From Chondrus crispus (lineage: Eukaryota; Rhodophyta; Florideophyceae; Gigartinales; Gigartinaceae), in contig NW_005178996.1 of NCBI RefSeq assembly GCF_000350225.1, positions 122,712 through 186,711 of the forward strand: 64,000 nucleotides of DNA, in the 5' to 3' direction. This document shows, one piece after another, positions 43,441 to 51,729 of this stretch; positions within the stretch are counted from its first letter, which is position 1; every line of letters starts with the position of its first letter. The notes beneath the pieces were generated by a model, which worked only from the letters and a program-made list of their open reading frames with translations, was not told the DNA's origin and ran no database searches. Both the position numbers and the translations under genes were made by a program.

Positions 43441-43754
43441 AGCGAGTGTCGAGGATTCGGAACAGAAAGGAGGTAATATTGGATGTACGATTGGGTTGGT
43501 GTGCCTTGGGGTTGTAGGGGTTGTGCTGGCAATATTTGTTGTTAATGACAGCTCTACGAGGGGTCGCAAGTGCAGCAGCTGCTACCGCACCTGCCGCAGG
43601 TGAGGAAATGGCCTGGGAAAACGTCAAAGAAGTGTACAGAGATACAAAATATGAAAACTATAGCTCCGGCAGGTTATCGTCGTCCCCTTCGAGGGGGCCG
43701 GTGTTTGCCACTGTCTTTACTGGCTTTAAGGAACGCCTCATCCTCCTATCATGA
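43441..43754 (+). pseudogene. transmembrane-plus-tail fragment fused to the helicase
   Basis: After the helicase end the frame reads DSEQKGGNIGCTIGLVCLGV and VGVVLAIFVV, a strong single membrane span with a basic stop-transfer end (STRGRK). A shift in frame near 43570 continues into AAATAPAAGEEMAWENVKEV and SSSPSRGPVFATVF, which looks like a cytoplasmic tail ending at 43754. With the Ser/Thr/Pro-rich pieces at 38084 and 40556 these are the parts of a type I surface protein, separated and rearranged. The family is not recognised. Confidence 0.4.
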
Positions 43755-43775
43755 TCTATTGAAGCGTATCTCATC

Positions 43776-45623
43776 CTATTCTATCGCCGCTTCACAGTCA
43801 GCCGGGGGAATCTCTTCTTCCTGTTGCAAATTGCTGCTGACAAAAGGTGGGTTCTGAACCACGTCCCCGTCAGACCGCCGCCCATTGCAAAGATTGCCCA
43901 TGGGTCGGGACTGCGGCATTAAAAACGCCTTTTTTAACTCCTCCATTTGGAGTTTTGCGCACTCCTCAAAAGACTCATCTGGGTCCAATCCCTGGGCTTT
44001 TAAAGTCTTGTAAAGGTTTCCCATGGACACAACACACCATTGGCGCTGATGTAATTGCTGCATTCTCGAATTTTCTATCTCGGTCTTCCTTTTTTTAAAC
44101 GCCTTCTCTTTTCGTTCAGCGGCCTTCGCTCGCTTTTCCGCAACTGCTGCTTCGGAATAGGTCCTCCACGAGTGCTCAAACAAATTCTCCCCCCGATTAA
44201 AACTCCTGCGATTTCCCCGTCCGGACATCCCGCTGGTTCCCTGACTGCCACCCTCGTCACATCCCCTATCGAATGGGATCACCCTCGTGCACAAATTCGC
44301 AAACCGGGTGTCCTCATTTTCCGTTCCTTTCCGTGCGCAGACAAAAAGGACTACATTCCGCTTCCCTTCCGCGGTCAACTCCCCCCCCCGAGTCCCTGCG
44401 TAACTTTTAAAATTCCCGGTGTTGTTTTGTCCAGACCTTGACCAATTTTCCACACACGTCGTGAAGGACCTCCGTGCATCCAGAAATTTTTCTTTCAAAA
44501 ATGTAGCCGACCGATGACAAGGCGGTGCCACCTTAGAGTCTACCTCGTCGACATTCCCAACCATGTTGAGATGAAGGCGCAAATTAGGATTGTTAAAGCG
44601 CTCTTCTATAACACCCCAGTATGAGTCTCTCGTAAAACCCGCATCCAGCTGACTCCTTGTCAGCTCCTGCCCTGTCCCATCCAGGGCGCATTTCGCGTCT
44701 TCATCATCCCGCATGATGACGCATAGGCGAGCGAATTCGCTGATGCTAAACGTGCCCAATCCGCTAACCGGACCAGCCTCTCTCTGACTGCCACTTGTCT
44801 CGTCCAATTCTTCTCCACCGTGATCTTCACTTCTCACAACTTGATCCCCATTTTGTCTTGCTTCCTCCAAGTTTCCTTTTTTTCTCTTGAACGTTTCAAC
44901 CTCTTTCGCTTCCAAAAGCTTGAATAGCTCGGCATCGGCGGGAACACGGGAAAAGTAGAGCGGAGAACGCAGGTCGAGTGTCACACGCTGCTGAAGCCAA
45001 GACTCGAATCTGGCCGTTTCTGGGATCGAAGACATAGCAGCACAAATTGTTCGTCCAGATAAAGTAAAAATTTGTAACTGTAGAAAAGCTCGAGCGACGA
45101 GGGTGCCCTTGTTACCTGATTGTTTCCACCTCCATTCCTTCAATATGACCCTTAGTTGCTTGACATTTAGGCTTGACAAAAAAGAGAATGCCGCGCACTT
45201 ATCATCGGCTGTCGAGGCTCTGAACTCACCAGCTGCTCGCTGGTCAACTGAGAGAACGCGAGCACCTGCCAATGGCTCCATTGGCGAATTATTTTGGGAG
45301 CCATCGACAGGACTATGTGCGGAGCGAGGAAAAGATTCTTGCTCTGATCTGTGCGTAAACTGCAGCACGCGCATAGTTTGGGCGTTTGGAGATGGCGGAG
45401 ACGAGGGACATGGTCTAAGGAAACGAGGACTGCGACGGAGAATGAGGGGGGACTTTTGTGTGGTCATTGTGATGGGGATCGGAAAGCGAAGGGAGCGAGG
45501 AGTTGGTAGGGCAGGCCGCGGTAGGTTGGGTTCTGGGTGGGTGCTGTTGGGATACGAATTGCATCTCCTTCGGATGCCAGTCTCCCGCCGTTTTTCAAAT
45601 ATAGTGGCATTTGGGAGCATCAA
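43776..45623 (-). CDS. SAP-domain coiled-coil protein, second ORF of the Harbinger element
   Basis: Intact ORF of 615 aa whose start lies about 245 bp from the right terminal repeat. Residues 1-120 are Pro/Arg/Ser-rich. A SAP-like DNA-binding motif is at about 150-183 (LSSLNVKQLRVILKEW, KGTLVARAFL). The middle (FARLCVIMRDDEDAKCALDG, DSYWGVIEERFNNPNLRL, FLKEKFLDARRSFTTCVENW) resembles helical DNA-binding modules of the Myb/trihelix type that Harbinger partner proteins use. At about 480-540 a highly charged coiled coil follows (AAVAEKRAKAAERKEKAFKK). Known Harbinger elements encode a second, Myb-like protein that brings the transposase to the ends and into the nucleus. Position and composition suggest the same role here, which is inference. 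The 563-bp relative keeps DNA up to the first codons of this gene. Confidence 0.65.
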   Translation of the reverse strand: MMLPNATIFEKRRETGIRRRCNSYPNSTHPEPNLPRPALPTPRSLRFPIPITMTTQKSPLILRRSPRFLRPCPSSPPSPNAQTMRVLQFTHRSEQESFPRSAHSPVDGSQNNSPMEPLAGARVLSVDQRAAGEFRASTADDKCAAFSFLSSLNVKQLRVILKEWRWKQSGNKGTLVARAFLQLQIFTLSGRTICAAMSSIPETARFESWLQQRVTLDLRSPLYFSRVPADAELFKLLEAKEVETFKRKKGNLEEARQNGDQVVRSEDHGGEELDETSGSQREAGPVSGLGTFSISEFARLCVIMRDDEDAKCALDGTGQELTRSQLDAGFTRDSYWGVIEERFNNPNLRLHLNMVGNVDEVDSKVAPPCHRSATFLKEKFLDARRSFTTCVENWSRSGQNNTGNFKSYAGTRGGELTAEGKRNVVLFVCARKGTENEDTRFANLCTRVIPFDRGCDEGGSQGTSGMSGRGNRRSFNRGENLFEHSWRTYSEAAVAEKRAKAAERKEKAFKKRKTEIENSRMQQLHQRQWCVVSMGNLYKTLKAQGLDPDESFEECAKLQMEELKKAFLMPQSRPMGNLCNGRRSDGDVVQNPPFVSSNLQQEEEIPPADCEAAIE

Positions 45624-45867
45624 TAAAATGATTAAACTGAATTCGATATGTGCAAAATTGGATCTACATTGAATTCATTCACACTTATCCAGTGGCGATA
45701 GCCAATGATTTTGTTTTGCATGGCACGTTGGTAGTGATGGAAGCTATTATTTTAACATTGTGTGTGCCATCATACTGTTAAGAAAAGTATTATATAGACC
45801 AATCAGGTGCAGGCCGACGTCCATGCATGTCCACACATGCCCGTCCATGCTGTCTTAAAGGAGGCCC
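45605..45867 (-). repeat. right terminal and subterminal region of the Harbinger element
   Basis: About 260 bp that aligns with 5944-6205 in reverse complement (blocks such as ATACTTTTCTTAACAGTATG and TTTAATCATTTTATTGA), ending in the inverted terminal repeat. It contains the 5' flank and probably the promoter of the SAP-protein gene. Confidence 0.85.
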
Positions 45868-45870
45868 TCA

Positions 45871-46548
45871 GTAACATGACGGTTTTCCCCAAAACCTGTT
45901 AATGTCACCGCTGTCACGGCGCGTATGTCCCCGTCAGCCGCCAGACAATGCCTATATGCCTATACCGTATCTGCGCAGGTGCGTACAGTACACAGTTCGT
46001 AAATGCGGATGCCCATTCAATTTGCACAAGTGGCCTAATAAATAAAAATAAACTAGATGCACGCGGGGCAGTTTCGAGAAATAGATAGAGTGCGGTGCTG
46101 TTTCGAGGTGTCAGCACTTTGTGCTGCTGACCAAAGTGCAACACAACGCAGCATAGATGAGTGCATGCTCCAGCAAGCATCACGACTACGCTCGCAGCTC
46201 GCTGCGGCAGGGCACACTTCTGCCAAGTCGTTTCCTGCTCACGACTACAATCTATTCAACATTAGAGGTTGGACCTGCAAATTACCAGTCCTGCTCTCGG
46301 CTCTTGGAAGAGGGCCCAACTCTGCACATGCTTGAGGACAATGGCCGCAATGTGTTACACCGTGGTAGTTGCGTTGAAACACGTTTGACGTGGGTCTTGA
46401 CACTCGACGAGGGCGATATACTGTATCCAGTACAAATCTAGTGCACATCAAAATTTACTTGAGCAAGATCACGCCCCTATCTGGTCACGGAATACATTTA
46501 CAAGTGCCTGCCCAATGAAACCATCAATCCCAAACCCAACTCCTGTGC
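45871..46548. other. intergenic, no supported gene
   Basis: Between the transposon and the end of the zinc-finger gene. Short ORFs only. It should contain the 3' untranslated part of the minus-strand gene; no clear polyadenylation signal was singled out. Confidence 0.4.
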
Positions 46549-48549
46549 TTAAGCAAGGTCCTCTGCAAAGGGACTCTTTCCGGGCTTGTCCGCCATCACC
46601 ATATTCGCAATTGACACCGGAGAGATGCCATCCGGGAAAGGTTCCACAAGCCTTCTTCTCTTACCACGGCTATCCCCAGCTCCACTTGCCGGTTCAGCTG
46701 CCTCGAGGTTCAGATACTGCACCGACGGCCCGGCGGCCGTCATTGGTAACTGATCTGGAAGGAGGACGCTGTCAATGTTTGGTGACTGCGCCAGATGAGA
46801 AAAATCCCGCTTCTGTCCTCGGCTGTCTGGCGCAGGCAGCGGAGGGAGCATCCGTTCCACCATCACCGGCGATGTTGCAACCGGCACTTGCGGCGTTGAA
46901 GGACCAACGAGCGGAGGCACTCCCGGCTGACCCTCATGGCCTAGGAAAAGGGAAATGTCTTCGTCTAGCAACCATTGCATAGGTTGCGTCGGCGCGAACG
47001 GGATTTCAGGCCGCCTTGCAGGTTCCGGTCTCACTTGTCCGCGCTTCGTTCCCTTCTGCTGATCCTTTCGTCGCGACTTTCGCTGCCGCTTCGGCTTAAC
47101 CACTCGAGCCCCTTGCACGAGAGGGATCGTCGGCAGCGGCAGATTAGGCAGGACCATTTGAGGCAGCTGATGACCTTGTTGCGATGCTTGAGCGGCTTGT
47201 GCAGCCTGCGCGGCTAGCTGCCGGTTTTGCGCCTCCCTCAGCGCAGCTGCTGCTTTTCGCGCCCGGCGTCGGTGATTGTTCCTGGTGTACTGCTTACACC
47301 TGGCACGAGGGGGACAGCAGTTGCGACAATGCGTGCACTTCCACTTCACGCGGGGATCCTTGGAGATCTCGAAGCTCTCGCGCTCGTAAAGCAACAGACA
47401 TTTATCACACACAACCTTGCGACACAGGCCAACCTTGGTGTTCGCACAAACGGCAAATTCGATTCGCGAATTCCGACCACAGACATGGCAATAGTTTGAG
47501 GCACTCGCCCCCTTGGAGTACCGATTCTTCGACTTCGTCGCTGCTTTTGGAACCTCCGGAATGCCCACCTGCCCCGACGCCTGAGTCACGTACGACGCCG
47601 CACTCGTCGCGCTTGGTACCCGATGCATCAAGCTTGTGTCGGCACTTGTTGCTGTCATGGCGCTGTTATATGGCGTGAGCCCAGAGTGCGCAGGAGTACC
47701 AATCCTCTGCATCGGAGCAAGACCATGGATAGCCACTCGTGGAGAAGGAATGAGCCACGGAGGAGCAAAATGTCCCGGTGAAAGGTGCGCAGGAGATATG
47801 TAGCCAGGAGACATATAGGAAGGAGGCATGTGCCCGGCATTAAGTGCACTCTGCAGGGTTTCTGGTACAAAGTCAGGAGACAATGGCGGTGTCCCTGTCT
47901 GAGTCTGCGTCACCCATGCCGGTGAGTGCAGATCGTGACCGATGTTGCCTTCGAAACACGTATGCGGTGTAAGTCCCGGTTCTCCTATGGACTGAGGATA
48001 AGGAGGCGAGCCAGGTGAGAGGGCCTGGAACGCCAACTCTGCTGGAGGGTTTCTACGCAGAGCCGATACAAGCGCGGGCGCGTCCTTATTTGCATACATC
48101 GGGGTGTCAGGATGTTGTCCAAGCAGCGGCAGATGTGCATTGAAGATGGGCGGCGAAACGGGGACGGGACTTGGCTGAATCTCATCCCGATCGAGATGGG
48201 CATTGTTCGGCTGAATCTCATCATCGACGCATTCTGCTTTCGCGTGGCTCACCGGAGTGCTGTGCATCTGACAGGCGGTTTGGTTAGGAGAAGACGCCGG
48301 TCGAGGAAGCGGAGCGGAAAGCAAGTCGGCAGGGATCTTGGATGTGTTGTCGTCAAGTTCCAAGTACGAGAGCTTTTTTGCGAGTGTGGGTAGCGGGGTT
48401 TGCGGCTCATCGATGGCAGTCTCGATCCAGTTCTCAATAAACTTGAAGTCGGCTGTTTCCGCTGCCGACGGGGTGCTGTTGAACAGGTTGTCAACGGGAA
48501 AGGTGGCTTCATGATGCTCGAAGGCAACATGATCTTCATGGTTGTCCAT
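46549..48549 (-). CDS. zf-4CXXC_R1 (CDCA7-type) zinc-finger protein
   Basis: The open frame extends to 48648, but I choose the ATG at 48549 (MDNHEDHVAFEHHEATF), which follows an A-rich context. The upstream residues look like untranslated sequence. The protein is about 666 aa. The first 350 residues are Pro/Ser-rich with repeated MPPSYMSPGYISPAHLSPGH-like units. A Cys-rich domain follows (about 47290-47500: YCHVCGRNSR, CANTKVGLCRKVVCDKCL, WKCTHCRNCCPPRARC), which matches the 4CXXC_R1 zinc finger of CDCA7/R1 nuclear proteins. Next come an Arg/Ala/Gln helix (RRARKAAAALREAQNRQLAA), a basic nuclear-signal-like run (KPKRQRKSRRKDQQKGTKRG) and a low-complexity tail. The family binds DNA or chromatin and partners with HELLS in animals; a transcription or chromatin role is inferred. 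Intact, single exon, host-type gene. Confidence 0.75.
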   Translation of the reverse strand: MDNHEDHVAFEHHEATFPVDNLFNSTPSAAETADFKFIENWIETAIDEPQTPLPTLAKKLSYLELDDNTSKIPADLLSAPLPRPASSPNQTACQMHSTPVSHAKAECVDDEIQPNNAHLDRDEIQPSPVPVSPPIFNAHLPLLGQHPDTPMYANKDAPALVSALRRNPPAELAFQALSPGSPPYPQSIGEPGLTPHTCFEGNIGHDLHSPAWVTQTQTGTPPLSPDFVPETLQSALNAGHMPPSYMSPGYISPAHLSPGHFAPPWLIPSPRVAIHGLAPMQRIGTPAHSGLTPYNSAMTATSADTSLMHRVPSATSAASYVTQASGQVGIPEVPKAATKSKNRYSKGASASNYCHVCGRNSRIEFAVCANTKVGLCRKVVCDKCLLLYERESFEISKDPRVKWKCTHCRNCCPPRARCKQYTRNNHRRRARKAAAALREAQNRQLAAQAAQAAQASQQGHQLPQMVLPNLPLPTIPLVQGARVVKPKRQRKSRRKDQQKGTKRGQVRPEPARRPEIPFAPTQPMQWLLDEDISLFLGHEGQPGVPPLVGPSTPQVPVATSPVMVERMLPPLPAPDSRGQKRDFSHLAQSPNIDSVLLPDQLPMTAAGPSVQYLNLEAAEPASGAGDSRGKRRRLVEPFPDGISPVSIANMVMADKPGKSPFAEDLA

Positions 48550-51117
48550 TATTGTAGCTGTAGTGGATGAAAGCTTGCGGAAGAAGTTTGTAGTTGACGT
48601 TTTGTTGATGAGTTGTCGTGTAAGACAAGTAATGATGAGAAAAGGCAATTAAAACGGTGTGAAGAGGAGGAACGAATGAATGAGACAAGTCGAAAGAGAC
48701 CGGGGATGAGGTGCTCGTTACGCAAACAGTGTAAGGAAGAATGTCTGGGAAGTTTTGAAGGAGTTCTTTGATGAGCTGAGGGAGACTGTGGGACTGGGGT
48801 GAGGCAGCAGCGGGTGTGTCCGTTCTTCCCACCTCCTTGCCTTTATACGGGTAGGACGGGCATGATCAGAAAGCCCTCACTTGTCTGTAGCACATGTAGA
48901 TTTTGGGCATACACAGCATAAGCGCCAGACAAGTGAATTTCGCAGGCGACTCGGCGATCATAGGGCTAGTAAGGCGTTGCTTAGGCAAAGCTAAGTTTGC
49001 GAGATGCAGAAGCGCCTTAATGATGCGCCGGCCTGAAGAGCGCGGACACCTTTGCGGATAAAAGGGCACATGAACGGCTGAGAATGGGAAATTCACCGGC
49101 ACAATTTCGTGTCGAGGGAAGAAGAGCGGCCAGAGGTCCCGGAATGGTGATCATTAGTGCGGCAGAGATACGGGCGAGGACGGAATCTGCGACGGGAGGT
49201 TGTGCGCACGCGCGCGGCGGACTGCCGTCCGCCCGCCGATGCCGGCGGCCTCGCCGAACGAGGGCAGAGGTGAAGCCAGGTTTTGGCCACGCAACCAGGA
49301 AGGGAAACGGGCGGCTGGGCGAGGGACGAATTCATGAGGCAGGAGATCGGGCGGCAGATGCCGGTTCTACGTCCGCGTGACGCGATTGGTCCACGTCAGA
49401 TTGGTGGACGCACTGCAATTCGCCTTACAGCACGCGCCTTTGGAAACGATCATTGCAGTACAGTACTGTTGTGGCTCGTCCTGAGACACAGTGATTGCCG
49501 AGAAAATCTTTTACCTCCTTTCGGCGGGAGGCCAGGCGTCAAGAACTCAAGAGTCCACTTGAGCTCCTTGTCGAGAAATCCACTCGATGCCTGCCTCCTC
49601 CTTTTTCTACGCCCCCAACTACCGCTTATGTAACCTTACTCCCCGCTGCTCGCTATAAACTACCACTACCCTCGATCGCAACCCCCGCACGTAGCCCGCC
49701 AGTCTTCTCTTGGCCCATTCCTGCGCCCAGTCCTCCGCTTGCGGTTCACGATCTCCTTGCCCGCCTTCCCTCTGGCCCGCTCCTGCGCCTGCGGTCCTCC
49801 GCTTGCGGTTCGCGCTCCACCCGCTCGCGCACGCCCTCGTCCAAACGCAATGCCGCGCGCTTCGCTTCGCCCTGTCCTCCAAGCGCAAGTCCCGCGCGCG
49901 CCCTTTCCTGCGCAGCGTGCATCCTTGGGCGCTGGGCTTACAGCATTCCTAACAGTACAGTACTGTTGCGCCTTGGATATGATTTCTACGCTACACGTGG
50001 CAATTGCGCGGACCGGCGCCCAGATCCCAAGACTGGATCATCCAAAGTGTGCGCGCACACTTTGGATGCGCGGCACCGCCCGACAGTGGCGGGCGTAGGT
50101 GGTTACGGGACCGGGGGAACGTTGGATCCAGGGATGTCTGGTGGTTCAAGTGAGACGTAGCCAGTGTCGGGGAGGTTGGGTGGGGGATCAGGAGGACGGC
50201 TCGAGCGAGACAAGCGGGGCGCACGGGCGAAGCGAGGCCGTTCGAGGTGAGCGGAAGGCGTCGGTCGGGCGGCTGGAGGAGAGGTGAAGGCGTGGGGAGG
50301 ACGGTGACGACGGCAACGGGCAGGCGAATCGCGCCGATCGCAGAAGGATGAGGTCGACAGTGGGCGCACAAACGGCAGCCGTCTCGACTGGCGGCTCCCC
50401 GTGCCTACAACTGCGCGACAGGGGGCCAGCTAGACCTCGCTCCCAATTTATCAAGGGTATAAGATAGAAGCAGTGCGTAGATAGAGGCGGCATCGAGGAA
50501 GCAAGAGGCAACTTGGAGGTAAACTTGAAGACCAACATCAGACTTTGCGGCGCTCTCGATCGGTGAGGTATGGGGCTTGGATTGGCCGCAACAGTACAGT
50601 ATACTGTAGAGAATTTTTGGTACAGTAGACGCCCCATCCTGCTCCTTGATTGGCTGTTTGCCGAAGTCACGTGCGGGTGTGCGGAGCACATGTCCCAGTT
50701 ACTCGCTCGGTGCAACACAGAGCCGTGCATTGGACGCACGACTGGCATGGCAGGGGAAGGATGGTGCGGCGATATGCTTTCGGGAACACAGACCGCCGTA
50801 GTCAGCTAGTGTCTATCCGACCGGGGCTGGCCGCATATGAGCACAGCTCTTTTTTGCAAAAATATACAAATTAAAATAAACATTTAAAAGGCTATCTTGA
50901 ACACCCTTCACGTACTTGTTTTCGGCGATAACCTCCTGCAGAACGCCAGGATAGCAGCTTTGAATACGCAGGAAGATTAAGAATTGAATGAAGATTTAGT
51001 TCCTCTTCGTCCTTTATACTGGCAGTTCTTGTTTCCATGTTATTTTACATGCGGTTTTAAGGTGATTTAAAATGGTTCTTTTCTACACATATCTAAACAC
51101 GACCAGAAAGAAAATTC
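48550..51117. other. 5' flank of the zinc-finger gene and GC-rich intergenic DNA
   Basis: 48550-48840 is the likely 5' leader and promoter of the minus-strand gene. From about 49090 to 50420 the DNA is GC-rich with long overlapping ORFs on both strands (for example 49495-50160 and 50188-50748). They give Arg/Pro/Ser/Ala-rich text without motifs, as GC-rich noncoding DNA does. CAGTACAGTACTG palindromes occur near 49460 and 49955. 50870-51117 is A/T-rich. Confidence 0.45.
50039..50068. repeat. perfect 30-bp palindrome
   Basis: CATCCAAAGTGTGCG followed directly by its reverse complement, with no spacer. No flanking duplication and no second copy were seen in the window. Confidence 0.8.
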
Positions 51118-51122
51118 TATTC

Positions 51123-51547
51123 TGTTGAATTCGGCACCAGTATCAACCTTGATCCGCCACAGGGTTGGTACTGTAATGGACCGATGGGCAATTTGTGGGT
51201 TCTGAAATCGGACCCAAAAAATAGAACCATTGAATACGGACTCGAAATCAAGGTCCCCGAAATTCGGTGGTCCACGCACGCGCGAGCATTTGCGTCCACG
51301 CCGGATCCCCAGAGAGCTAACATGTGCTGCACCCGATAGCGGGTTAGTCGCCTCGTAGCCATACGGATGGTATTACTGTAATACGGCAAGTATTAGACCA
51401 ATTACGGGTACTCTTGTCACATAGCACGTAATGTAGGGCTGCGAGAAACCTGTGAACTTAAGCACAAAGATCCGAGCAACGACAGCATAAAAACTACAGA
51501 ACACAAAAACGAGTAAACCACGACGACATCTTCCGTGAGTTTTATCA
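51123..51547 (+). repeat. 5' LTR of copia C
   Basis: 425 bp, TGTTGAATTCGG...GTTTTATCA. One extra A in a run near 51220 is the only difference noticed from the other copy. Confidence 0.95.
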
Positions 51548-51563
51548 GGTTATGCCGCCCAGG
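51548..51563 (+). other. primer-binding site of copia C
   Basis: GGTTATGCCGCCCAGG starts right after the LTR. GGTTATG is the complement of the initiator-Met anticodon loop region (CATAACC), as in copia-type elements primed by half of that tRNA. The rest differs from the metazoan and yeast examples I know. Confidence 0.6.
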
Positions 51564-51729
51564 ACGCCAATTGCGCACCTGTGAATCTGTCACGACACCA
51601 GGACCCGAAATCACAACTTTTACTGTACCGCTCGGCGCTTGAGTTCATCGGGCTACATCAGACCTGTGTTAGAACCCTCCGGGCTATTGTGGAGCATCGC
51701 TCCGATACCCGTCGAGAACAGAAGGAATC

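Larger units (their letters stand above)
35773..45867. mobile_element. 10.1-kb PIF/Harbinger-type transposon carrying gene fragments
   Basis: The left end starts GGGCCTCTTTTAAGACAG and the right end finishes CTGTCTTAAAGGAGGCCC, an inverted repeat of about 23 bp with one mismatch. TCA flanks both sides (35770-35772 and 45868-45870), matching the 3-bp TNA-type duplications of Harbinger elements. The two sub-terminal regions match the two ends of the 563-bp element at 5944-6506. That is independent evidence that both belong to one transposon family. Inside are a DDE transposase on the plus strand near the left end (35970-37292) and a SAP/coiled-coil protein on the minus strand at the right end (43776-45623). 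Between them about 6.3 kb of plus-strand genes and gene fragments look like captured host DNA. A composite of two separate elements is the alternative. Confidence 0.75.

Noticed and set aside
5944-45867. One giant element using the outermost Harbinger ends (5944 and 45867)
   Set aside because: Subterminal sequences show 5944/6506 and 35773/45867 pair as two units in opposite orientation; the TCA duplication supports the inner pairing for the large one.
49090-50750. Long overlapping ORFs on both strands in the GC-rich region (for example 49495-50160 and 50188-50748)
   Set aside because: Arg/Pro/Ser/Ala-rich text on both strands with no motif; typical of stop-poor GC-rich noncoding DNA.
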